This document shows positions 17,644 to 25,209 of a stretch of 64,000 nucleotides of DNA, piece by piece. How positions within the stretch are numbered: the first letter of the stretch is position 1; each line of letters starts with the position of its first letter. The notes below the pieces were generated by a model, which saw only the letters and a list, made by a program, of their open reading frames with translations, made no database searches and was not told the DNA's origin. Origin of the DNA: Bryobacterales bacterium (GTDB lineage: Bacteria > Acidobacteriota > Terriglobia > Bryobacterales > Bryobacteraceae); contig JADLDI010000079.1 of NCBI GenBank assembly GCA_020846745.1, forward strand, positions 1 through 64,000, in the 5' to 3' direction. Made by a program: the position numbers and the translations under genes.

Positions 17644-18444
17644 TTACCCGGCCCCGACCGCCTTTCGGGTGTTCGCGAGCGTCGCCTGCAACGACTCCAC
17701 CGGCAGGTCCCGAATGATTGGACTCACAATCCAGCCGAGCCCCGTCGGAATACCGCGAGTCAGCGAGATGGCCTCGCACTCCACGTAAGTCCCGCCATCG
17801 CGCTCTTGAAAACGCCAATACGAGAACAGCCGCCACAGGAACCCGTGGTCCTTGTCCGGCGCGAGTTCGTGCTCCCCAGGCTTGCCCGCGTCCGACACCT
17901 CGCGAATCGACGTGCTGTATGACCGGCTATGCGCCCGCTGCGCGTCCATCGGGTAATACCGGACCGCGTGCCGCGTGTTCAACACCACCGTGATCACCTT
18001 CTTCTTCAGCAGGCGCAGGAAGATATTGTAGTCGTTACCCGTGTGGGATTCGATCTTTGAATCGATGACTTCCGGCTTGTACCAGTTCTTGTGGTTATCG
18101 TAGTTCTGGACGGTTCGGAGAGTCTTCTGAAGCGTGGCGCCGGGGATGAACACCGCGCCCACCCAGTCGTGAATCAGCCCGCCCTTGATCTCCACAGTCG
18201 GATGCCCAGGCACAGACTCAACTACCACTTCTCCGCCGCGCACACGCTTCTGCCGTGCCGCCGATTCGTCGGTCCATAGGAACTTCGAGCCGTGTAGCCG
18301 TTCGCGGTTGATGGCCTCTTCCCGCGCGGCCACGTATTTGCGAAACGCCTCGCCGGTTTGCGGTTTGAGGTCCGCAATGGTGGGCTGTTCCTGTGCAACC
18401 GCGGCGGCAGCCGGCACAAGCGCGAGAAATGAGCGCCGATTCAC
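17644..18444 (-). CDS. Secreted SRPBCC/START-like protein
   Basis: 266 residues from the GTG at 18442-18444, which opens NRRSFLALVPAAAAVAQ, a short signal or Tat-like leader. The main part (about 90-260) resembles an SRPBCC lipid-binding fold: FIPGATLQKTLRTVQNYDNH near the start, a strand-rich centre (NIFLRLLKKKVITVVLNTRH), GTYVECEAISL, and a closing SLQATLANTRKAVG helix typical of COQ10/START-like domains. The function is unknown. It lies 23 bases downstream of the gamma-glutamyltransferase gene and is probably cotranscribed. Confidence 0.6.
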   Translation of the reverse strand: MNRRSFLALVPAAAAVAQEQPTIADLKPQTGEAFRKYVAAREEAINRERLHGSKFLWTDESAARQKRVRGGEVVVESVPGHPTVEIKGGLIHDWVGAVFIPGATLQKTLRTVQNYDNHKNWYKPEVIDSKIESHTGNDYNIFLRLLKKKVITVVLNTRHAVRYYPMDAQRAHSRSYSTSIREVSDAGKPGEHELAPDKDHGFLWRLFSYWRFQERDGGTYVECEAISLTRGIPTGLGWIVSPIIRDLPVESLQATLANTRKAVGAG

Positions 18445-18467
18445 TAACACCAGAGTGACACGTTCAC

Positions 18468-20150
18468 TTACGGGAAATAGGGGTCCGGCTCCGGAATCGC
18501 CGCCCCGTCTTTGCGAGCGTCCGACGCGCCATAGTTCACCTTCGCCCGCGAATCGTGCAGAACGGCCTGCCCGCCGCCCACCGAAGACGTAAACGCGCCA
18601 TGCATCACGAGCACATGCCCACGCTTGCGCAACTCTTCCTGCGTTGCTGCCGGAACGCGCGCTTCCATCTGCAGATCGCATCCCGAGAAGTTCAACTTTG
18701 TGAAGCGGGGAGCCTCCATGGCTTGTTGGATGTTGAACTCATGGTCCGCTACATACGACGCAAACTGCGCGTGCGCCTGCGCCTGGTTCAGCCCGCCCAT
18801 GATGCCGAACCCGATGTGCAGGTTGTCCTTTTCCATGTACGCCGGAATGATCGTATGGAACGGCCGCTTGCGCCCCTCCAGCCGGTTCGGATGCTTGTCC
18901 TCCAGCGTGAACAGTCCGGCGCGGTTGTGCAGGTGGAACCCGTAATCGTCCACTACGATGCCCGATCCGAAGCTTTGATAGATGCTCTGGATCAGCGACA
19001 CCACATTGCCGTCCTTATCGACCGTCGACAGGTAGATCGTGTCGCCCACGCCCGGCAGCGGCTGTCCCGCTTTCACGTTGCACCGCGCCTCGCTCATCTG
19101 GATCAGCTTCGCCCGCTCCGCGCCATAGGGCTTCGAGATCAGTTGCTTCACCGGAATCGTCGAGTGCCGCGGATCGCCCAGGTACCGTTCCAAATCCGTA
19201 TACGCCAGCTTCTGCGCCTCGATCTTCACATGCAGCGCATCGGCGGACAGGGCGTCATGCGAGCCCAGTGGGAACTGCTCCATGATGTTCAGCATTTCGA
19301 GCGCGGCCATGCCTTGGCCGTTCGGCGGCAATTCATAGACGCGCCAACCGCGATAGGTAGTGCTGATCGGGTCCACCCACTCGGACTGGAACTCCACCAG
19401 GTCCGCGGCCGTCATCGGTCCGCCCAGCCGCTTCGACGTCTTCAACAGCGACGCTGCAATCGGCCCCTTGTAGAACGCCGCCGCTCCGTCCCTCGCGATC
19501 AACTCCAACGCGTTCGCCAGTTGCGGATTCCGGAACAACTCGCCGACCTTCGGCACTTCGCCATCGCGGAGAAACACCTTTTGGGCATTCTCATCCGCCG
19601 CCAGTTTCGCCCGCGAATTGGCCCACGCTCCCTGGATCCACTCCGTCACCGGGAACCCCTCGCGCGCATAGTAGATGGCGGGTTTGAACAGTTCCGCCCA
19701 GGCGATCTTTCCGAACTTCCTGTGCAGCCGCTCCCAACCTTCCACCGCGCCCGGCACCGATACGGAATCGATTCCAGATTGCGGCATGCTCACATGCCCG
19801 GCTTTCTTCAAGTACTCGACCGTCAGCCCTTTGGGCGCATATCCCGACGCGTTCAGCCCCGACAGCTTCCCCGTCTTGCCATCGCGACAAATGACAAACA
19901 GGTCGCCACCAATGCCGTTCATCATCGGCTCAACGACACCCAGTGCAATGTTGGCCGCCAGCGCCGCATCCACGGCATTACCCCCGCGCGCCAGGATCTG
20001 CGCCCCAGCCTGCGAAGCAAGCGTCTGGCTGGTGGCGACAATCCCGCGTTTCGAGATAGTCATCGACCGCGCATGCCAGCGGTCCTGTGAAGAGGCAGGT
20101 TGGATCATTAGAAAGAGACTGACAAGCCCCAGGGCGCGTACTGCGTTCAT
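18468..20150 (-). CDS. Gamma-glutamyltransferase family protein
   Basis: 560 residues from the ATG at 20148-20150, which begins a signal peptide (to about residue 22). An earlier in-frame start at 20264 overlaps the divergent PfkB gene and is rejected. The large-subunit motifs GIVATSQTLASQAGAQ, GGNAVDAALAANIALGVVEP and NGIGGDLF are present. The self-cleavage site is D-T-IYLSTVDKDGN, aligning the Thr with the Thr nucleophile of E. coli GGT. The small subunit follows with SGIVVDDYGFHLHNRAG. It resembles the YwrD-like group. Expected in the periplasm, transferring or hydrolysing gamma-glutamyl groups. Confidence 0.85.
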   Translation of the reverse strand: MNAVRALGLVSLFLMIQPASSQDRWHARSMTISKRGIVATSQTLASQAGAQILARGGNAVDAALAANIALGVVEPMMNGIGGDLFVICRDGKTGKLSGLNASGYAPKGLTVEYLKKAGHVSMPQSGIDSVSVPGAVEGWERLHRKFGKIAWAELFKPAIYYAREGFPVTEWIQGAWANSRAKLAADENAQKVFLRDGEVPKVGELFRNPQLANALELIARDGAAAFYKGPIAASLLKTSKRLGGPMTAADLVEFQSEWVDPISTTYRGWRVYELPPNGQGMAALEMLNIMEQFPLGSHDALSADALHVKIEAQKLAYTDLERYLGDPRHSTIPVKQLISKPYGAERAKLIQMSEARCNVKAGQPLPGVGDTIYLSTVDKDGNVVSLIQSIYQSFGSGIVVDDYGFHLHNRAGLFTLEDKHPNRLEGRKRPFHTIIPAYMEKDNLHIGFGIMGGLNQAQAHAQFASYVADHEFNIQQAMEAPRFTKLNFSGCDLQMEARVPAATQEELRKRGHVLVMHGAFTSSVGGGQAVLHDSRAKVNYGASDARKDGAAIPEPDPYFP

Positions 20151-20200
20151 GGAACCTCTCAGTATAGTTCGCCTAGGGTGGAACGCTACAATCGCTTTGA

Positions 20201-21160
20201 ATGCCAGATTTCGATGTCGTCGGTATCGGCTTGAACGCCACCGACACGCTGCTGCTCGTTCCACGCTTCCCCGCCTATGCCGGCAAAGAGCCGTTTGAGG
20301 AAGAGATCCTGAGCCCCGGCGGCCAGGTGGCGAGCGCCATGGTGACCTGCGCGACCCTCGGCCTCCGCACCAGATATATCGGCACCGTCGGCGACGACGA
20401 GCGCGGGCGCATCCAGATCGAGAGCCTGCTCAATTCCGGCATCAACCTCGACCACGTACAGATCCGCAAGAACACCGCCAACCAGTCCGCCTACATCGTT
20501 ATCGACCGGACCACCGGCGAGCGCACCGTCTTTTGGCGCCGCCCCGATGGCCTCCGTCTCGACCCCGCCGAGATCACCGAAGAGATGATCGCTTCCGCGC
20601 GCCTGGTCCACATCGACGGACACGACACCGCCGCCGTCGAGCGCGCCGCCCGTATTGCCCGCGCCAACGGCATCCCGGTCACCGTCGACGTCGACACCAT
20701 TTACCACGGGTTCGACCGCGTGCTGCCTTACGTCGACTACCTCGTCACGAGCTCCGAATTCCCGTCCCGCTGGACCAACGTCCACGACCCCTTTCAGGCC
20801 CTCGAGACAATCCAGAAAGAATACGGCATGAAGGTCGCCGCCATGACGCTCGGCGCGCATGGGTGTCTGGCCCGCTGTGACGGCCAATACTTCTACTCCC
20901 CGGCCTACGTCGTCAACTGTGTCGACACCACCGGGGCCGGCGACATCTTTCATGGGGCCTTCTGTTATGCTGTGCTCAAAGGAATGAGCCTGCAGGACAC
21001 GCTGGACTTTTCCAATGCCATGGCGGCTCTGAACTGCACCGCTCTGGGCGCGCGTGGCGGCATTCGCCCCGCCCAGGATGCGATCGCCCTGATGCGCCGC
21101 GCTGAACGCCGCTCGCAACCCGACTTCGTCGCGCGCACGGCCGCCGCCGTACAAGGATGA
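20201..21160 (+). CDS. PfkB family sugar kinase
   Basis: 319 residues with both PfkB signatures: an N-terminal GGQVASAMVTCATLGLRTRYIG and the C-terminal DTTGAGDIFHGAF, whose Asp is the catalytic base and whose GAGD forms the anion hole. Intermediate blocks SAYIVIDRTTGERT and VTVDVDTIY agree with ribokinase-type kinases. The substrate could be ribose, fructose or a nucleoside. It heads a run of four overlapping genes: kinase, rhomboid, glutaredoxin-like and bshB1. It overlaps the rhomboid gene by four bases. Confidence 0.85.
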   Translation: MPDFDVVGIGLNATDTLLLVPRFPAYAGKEPFEEEILSPGGQVASAMVTCATLGLRTRYIGTVGDDERGRIQIESLLNSGINLDHVQIRKNTANQSAYIVIDRTTGERTVFWRRPDGLRLDPAEITEEMIASARLVHIDGHDTAAVERAARIARANGIPVTVDVDTIYHGFDRVLPYVDYLVTSSEFPSRWTNVHDPFQALETIQKEYGMKVAAMTLGAHGCLARCDGQYFYSPAYVVNCVDTTGAGDIFHGAFCYAVLKGMSLQDTLDFSNAMAALNCTALGARGGIRPAQDAIALMRRAERRSQPDFVARTAAAVQG

Positions 21161-21825
21161 TCCCTCTTCGCGACTCGCTGCCCAGCCGCACGGCGCCCAT
21201 CGTCACCATCCTTATCATCGCGATCAACGTCGCGGTCTTCCTCCACGAATGGACGATGGACCCGTTTACCCGCAACCACTTCGTCGCGCAATACGCGCTG
21301 ATTCCCCGCCGCTTCCAGGCGATCGACCTGTTCAGCTCCATGTTCCTGCACGGCGGCTGGCTCCACTTGATCGGCAACATGTGGTTCCTCTGGATTTACG
21401 GCGATAACGTCGAAGACATCCTCGGCCGCTTCAAATACCTCCTCTTCTATCTGGGCTGTGGCGTAGCGGCTGCACTCGTACACCTGTTCTTCAACTTCGA
21501 TTCGCGCATCCCCACCGTGGGCGCAAGCGGCGCGATCGCGGGCGTGATGGGCGCGTACCTGCTCAAGTTTCCACACGCCCGGATCGTGACACTCATCCCG
21601 ATCTTCGTCTTCTTCACCACCGTCGAGATCCCCGCCTGGATCATGCTCGCCTATTGGTTCATCATCCAGTTGTTCTCCGGTGTCGGCGAGATGACCCGGG
21701 CAGGCGTCAATGAAGGCGGTATCGCCTGGTTTGCCCACGTTGGCGGCTTCGTCGCCGGCATGGCCCTGGTGAAACTCTTAGGCGCGAAGCAACCCTATCG
21801 CCGCTACTCGGAATATCGCTGGTAA
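21157..21825 (+). CDS. Rhomboid family intramembrane serine protease
   Basis: 222 residues with six predicted membrane segments. The catalytic dyad is visible: Ser in TVGASGAIAGVMGAYLL (GASG) and His in FAHVGGFVAGM. The GGWLHLIGNMWFLWIYG stretch is the conserved loop and second segment (HLxxNMxFLWxFG). The family cleaves membrane proteins within or near the membrane. It starts inside the kinase stop (ATGA) and its stop overlaps the glutaredoxin start, so it is part of a tight operon. Confidence 0.9.
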   Translation: MIPLRDSLPSRTAPIVTILIIAINVAVFLHEWTMDPFTRNHFVAQYALIPRRFQAIDLFSSMFLHGGWLHLIGNMWFLWIYGDNVEDILGRFKYLLFYLGCGVAAALVHLFFNFDSRIPTVGASGAIAGVMGAYLLKFPHARIVTLIPIFVFFTTVEIPAWIMLAYWFIIQLFSGVGEMTRAGVNEGGIAWFAHVGGFVAGMALVKLLGAKQPYRRYSEYRW

Positions 21826-22067
21826 TGCCCGAAGTCATCATCTACAGCCGCCCCGGCTGTCACCTCTGCGAACGCGTGGAACAACTCGTCGACCGCGCGC
21901 ACGCTGAGGCGAACTTCGAATCCCGCATCGTCAACATCGATTCCGACCCGGCTCTCAAAGCCCGTTACGATTGGGAGATCCCCGTCGTCGCCATCAACGG
22001 CAAAGATATGTTCGGATACGCCATGGAGTACGAGGCGTTTCTGGCGAAAGTCAAAGAACTCCAATGA
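21825..22067 (+). CDS. Glutaredoxin-like thiol-disulfide protein
   Basis: 80 residues with a thioredoxin/glutaredoxin fold: a first strand VIIYSRPGC, the redox motif C12-H-L-C15, and a cis-Pro context EIPVVAINGK. The length and the CHLC motif fit the DUF836/glutaredoxin group. The gene starts at the last base of the rhomboid stop (TAATG), and its stop overlaps the bshB1 ATG. Its fusion into one transcript with a bacillithiol biosynthesis gene suggests that it may work in bacillithiol-linked redox, which is inference. Confidence 0.8.
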   Translation: MPEVIIYSRPGCHLCERVEQLVDRAHAEANFESRIVNIDSDPALKARYDWEIPVVAINGKDMFGYAMEYEAFLAKVKELQ

Positions 22068-22810
22068 GAAACCCTTATACCGACGCTCCTGAAGTGGACC
22101 CGATCGACGTGCTCGCCATCGCCGCCCATCCCGACGATGTCGAACAGACCTGCGGCGGCACCCTCATCAAGCTGGCCGAGCTGGGGTATCGCACCGGCGT
22201 GCTCGACCTGACCGACGGCGGCATGGGCTCGCGCGGCACCCCCGAACTGCGCCTCGAGGAAGCCGGCCGCGCCGGTCAGATCATGCTCTGCAAATACCGC
22301 GGCAACATGCACTTTCCCGACGCGCGCCTCGAGAATGCCCTGGCCGGACGCATCGCCATCGCATCCGAGATCCGACGTTTGCGCCCGCGCATGGTGATTC
22401 TCCCCTATTGGCAAGCCCGCCACCCCGATCACTACCGCGCCGCCGAACTGGGCTACGAAGGCTGCTTCCTCGCGGGACTCCGCAAACTCGACGCCTATAC
22501 CGAGCCCCACCGCCCCCGCAAGATCATTTACTCCGCGCAGTACGACTCGGTCGAACCCAGCTTCATTATCGACATCACCAGCCAGTTCGAACGCCGCATG
22601 GCCGCCTTGCTCGTCTATCAATCCCAATACGGCGACCAGCAACAAGCCAGCGACCTGTTCCCTTCACAATCCGAAATCCGCGACCGCCTCGAGACCGTGG
22701 CCAAGTTCTACGGCCATAAGATCGGCGCCAAATACGGCGAAGCCTTCGTCGTCAAAGAAGCCCTAACCTTCGACGACCCGATGGCCGTCGCCAGCGTGCG
22801 CTCGTTCTGA
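22064..22810 (+). CDS. bshB1: Bacillithiol biosynthesis deacetylase BshB1
   Basis: 248 residues from the ATG at 22064, overlapping the preceding stop; a longer upstream frame is non-coding. The LmbE/PIG-L zinc deacetylase motifs are clear: IAAHPDDVEQTCGGTLIKLA, LDLTDGGMGSRGTPELRLEEA (the family DLTxGExGTRGT), PDARLEN, and PYWQARHPDHYRAA. BshB1 removes the acetyl group from GlcNAc-malate in bacillithiol synthesis, in the cytoplasm. bshA and bshC are not in this window. It is the last gene of the overlapping run, followed by a long gap. Confidence 0.85.
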   Translation: MRNPYTDAPEVDPIDVLAIAAHPDDVEQTCGGTLIKLAELGYRTGVLDLTDGGMGSRGTPELRLEEAGRAGQIMLCKYRGNMHFPDARLENALAGRIAIASEIRRLRPRMVILPYWQARHPDHYRAAELGYEGCFLAGLRKLDAYTEPHRPRKIIYSAQYDSVEPSFIIDITSQFERRMAALLVYQSQYGDQQQASDLFPSQSEIRDRLETVAKFYGHKIGAKYGEAFVVKEALTFDDPMAVASVRSF

Positions 22811-22866
22811 ACTAACCGCGATCTCTCTGGTCGGAGTTCGTTTCGCAAGGTGTTGATTTCATGGGT

Positions 22867-22935
22867 TCAGGCGGCCTTGTATTTGAAGCCGGAGCCGCAG
22901 GGGCAGGGGGAGTTGCGGCCAACTTCGCCAAGGCT
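22867..22935 (-). pseudogene. SEC-C motif remnant
   Basis: Read on the minus strand, codons from about 22935 to a TGA at 22867-22869 give LGEVGRNSPCPCGSG then FKYKAA. This is the zinc-binding SEC-C motif (GRNSPCPCGSGKKYKKCC) with the last two Cys changed to Ala-Ala. The frame upstream shows no recognisable protein. It is therefore probably the decayed C-terminus of a SEC-C protein gene. The match is short but distinctive. Confidence 0.55.
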
Positions 22936-23549
22936 AGTGTCGGCCAAGGCCGACCGGGGGGATTTCGTCTCGCAAAGTGTTGAAAAGATTGGGTGAAAAG
23001 GGGGCGGCTCGGGGGTGGATTATCCGCAACCCGGCGCTGACGCTCCAGGCACTCGCCGGGTTTCGCTCCGGGGCTGACGGGCTTGGCAATTCGTCTCGCA
23101 AATCGTTCAATCTTTGGGACATCCGCGAGGGGAGCGAAGGATTCGGGCCAACTGTTGGAGGTGCCAAGCGGCGGTGATCAGACGATGGAAGGCGTGGGTT
23201 CGAGAGGTCCGTCGGGTTGGACTTCGTTTCGCAATTCCGCTTCAATTCCGTCGAAGACGGGTTGGCCGTCCGGGGTGGAACGCCGATACTGAGCAGCCGG
23301 TTTACCGGTCGGGCCGCTGTTCAACGATGTGTTCGGAGGACGCGGCGCTCCCTGAGGGGTGAGAGAAAAAGGACCACGGGCTCACGCACCGCGGTTCGGT
23401 TACGGCATTTACAGAGCCCCGAATGCACCCTCGGAATACCCGGAGTTCGTTTCGCAAATGATTGAAAAATTTCGGAATCGGCCGCCGATTAACGCGACTT
23501 AACGCCGATGGGGTCGGTGGCGCGACGGCTTCCGACTTGAGGTAGTGCG

Positions 23550-23580
23550 AAAAAAAGACCGCGCGATGGCGGTCCTTTTC
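23550..23580. terminator. GACCGC/GCGGTC hairpin with flanking A and T runs
   Basis: GACCGC (23557-23562) pairs with GCGGTC (23569-23574) over a six-base loop. A run of seven A precedes it and CTTTTC follows. The minus strand therefore ends with a clean T-run, making it the better terminator orientation; a bidirectional role is possible. No minus-strand gene reads into it from the right. Confidence 0.5.
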
Positions 23581-23764
23581 GATTTGTTTGAGTGTGGACA
23601 CACGCCCACTTACCGGAATCAAGTGTACCAAAAAATGGCGGCGGAGTTCAAGTCGCTGTCTTGTCGCTCGCGCGATTAGAGGCGGGAAGTGATGCTCGGG
23701 ACCGGGGATGCGGACGGTGGGCTCGGTGGCTGGCGCAAAGCGACTCAGCTAAGCTTTTTAGACG

Positions 23765-25156
23765 ATGCGGTTGGCGCGCTTTGGGGTTGTGCTCATCATT
23801 TCCGTTTATCTGGCTTGGAATACCAGAGGGGCTCTTACTTCGCCGTTTACCCCTGACGACATGATGAACCTTTATGGTGCTTGGGAAACCGGCTGGCCGA
23901 GTCTGGTGAAGGCCCTTTGGGTTCCGTCAGTTCCGATTGCACGGCCACTCGGTGGGCTCTACTATTTGAGCCTCTATTCGGTGTTTGGTTTGAACCCGAT
24001 TCCGTTTCATGTGGTGTGCCTGGGGCTGGTCGCGGTTAATGTCGTACTCGTCTATTGTTTGCTTCGCTCGCTTGACGGATCATACCTCCCAAGCCTGATT
24101 GCGACGCTGTTATTCGCGTTTCACATCAGAATGGCTGATCTCTACTACAGCAGTGGGACTGTCTATGATCTGCTGGCCGCGTTTTGGGTGATCCTGTTAG
24201 CGCTATTCATGCTGAAGGCCGGCAGAGAGGCAAACCCGCCGGTGCGAAGAGTTGTTTGGAATTTGTTGATATCCGCCGGTCTATTTGGCCTTGCGATCGG
24301 CTCGAAGGAGCATGCGGTCATGGTTATAAGCGTGCTGACCGTCTTCGCTTTCGTGTTGCGGCATTCGGGCAAAGCTATCGGTTGGCCGTTGACGGTTTGC
24401 TGGGTTATCGCCGCGGTTTACACGTACTTCCGCGCGAGTAAGAGTGGACCACTGGCATCGGCTCCGGCGTACACCCTGACGATTGAGCCTGCCCGCGTGT
24501 TGACAACAGCCGTTCGCTACCTGGAGAGCCTCGTTTTACAACCCGCGGAGACGCTAAGCGTTCTCTACATGTTGGCGGGAAGCGTACTGATCGCTGCATT
24601 ATTGATGACCCGGTCGAGGATCGTATTCCTTGGACTTTCGTGGTTGCTGTTGACCTCGCTACCGATTCTGATGATTCCACCCCGCGGACTGTTCGCGCTC
24701 TACCTGCCGTTGATTGGGCTTTGGATGGTAGTTGGTGGAATGCTAACTTGGGCAACCCCTCGATCGTGGGACTCTAAGCCCCCAGCGATTGTGGGCGTAA
24801 CATGCGTTGTGGCGCTCTGTTTGACGTGGGTTTGGGAACGGCACCGAGCGGGAATGCTTTGGTGGACGGAGGAGCGGTCGAAGAACATCATGCGCTTGAT
24901 GGCTGATTCGTCCGGTATCCCACTCGCCAGGGGGAGCAGCGTTCTGATGCGGAATGACCCATTTCAGACGGACGAGTGGACTCCATTATTCGTTCTGAGG
25001 CTCGCGAAAAAGGACCCCACGCTCGCGGTCTTTCGAACAAAGATGGAGCCGTCCATCGAATTCCGGGACACGGATTTCGACGTTGTGATCACGTACGGCA
25101 ACGATAAGGCGATTCGTTCCGTTCGGTTCCCTCGTTCCGCCGGGCCGGCGCCGTGA
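23765..25156 (+). CDS. Polytopic membrane protein, GT-C (GT39-like) type
   Basis: 463 residues with about ten hydrophobic segments and a soluble C-terminal tail of about 100 residues. Near the N-terminus, SPFTPDDMMNLYGAW places the DD acid pair in the first periplasmic loop as in GT-C glycosyltransferases such as PMT/ArnT. LLYxLLG-type helices and a late PPRGLFALYLPLIGLW add to that picture. No family can be named firmly. Codons contain more A/T-ending triplets than neighbours, and the gene follows the repeat array, so it may have been acquired. It stands alone between the repeats and the sigma-54 regulator. Confidence 0.6.
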   Translation: MRLARFGVVLIISVYLAWNTRGALTSPFTPDDMMNLYGAWETGWPSLVKALWVPSVPIARPLGGLYYLSLYSVFGLNPIPFHVVCLGLVAVNVVLVYCLLRSLDGSYLPSLIATLLFAFHIRMADLYYSSGTVYDLLAAFWVILLALFMLKAGREANPPVRRVVWNLLISAGLFGLAIGSKEHAVMVISVLTVFAFVLRHSGKAIGWPLTVCWVIAAVYTYFRASKSGPLASAPAYTLTIEPARVLTTAVRYLESLVLQPAETLSVLYMLAGSVLIAALLMTRSRIVFLGLSWLLLTSLPILMIPPRGLFALYLPLIGLWMVVGGMLTWATPRSWDSKPPAIVGVTCVVALCLTWVWERHRAGMLWWTEERSKNIMRLMADSSGIPLARGSSVLMRNDPFQTDEWTPLFVLRLAKKDPTLAVFRTKMEPSIEFRDTDFDVVITYGNDKAIRSVRFPRSAGPAP

Positions 25157-25209
25157 CAGCAGAGAGACGACGGTTTGAAGTGAATGTCGAGAGCGAGTTG
25201 AGCACTCCT

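Larger units (their letters stand above)
22811..23764. repeat. Non-coding gap with five spaced copies of a short repeat
   Basis: About 950 bases without a convincing gene. The 12-mer TTCGTYTCGCAA occurs at 22837, 22964, 23090, 23223 and 23446. It is preceded by a GGAG/GGAT-like base pattern and followed by a looser tail of the type ATnGTTGAAAAATTTGGG. The first three intervals are 127, 126 and 133 bases, and the last is 223. The tail is degenerate, so the copies look old. The gap also holds a SEC-C motif remnant (22867-22935) and a hairpin at 23557-23574. Function unknown; it could be a dispersed intergenic repeat family or the decayed end of former genes. Confidence 0.75.

Noticed and set aside
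18555-20090. 511-codon open frame opposite the gamma-glutamyltransferase gene
   Set aside because: It is antisense to a well-supported gene, has an Arg/His/Leu-rich product without motifs, and arises from GC-rich codon bias.
22837-23457. CRISPR array
   Set aside because: The repeat is only about 12 firmly conserved bases, spacings are 115 or more bases, and the tails are degenerate; there are no cas genes nearby.
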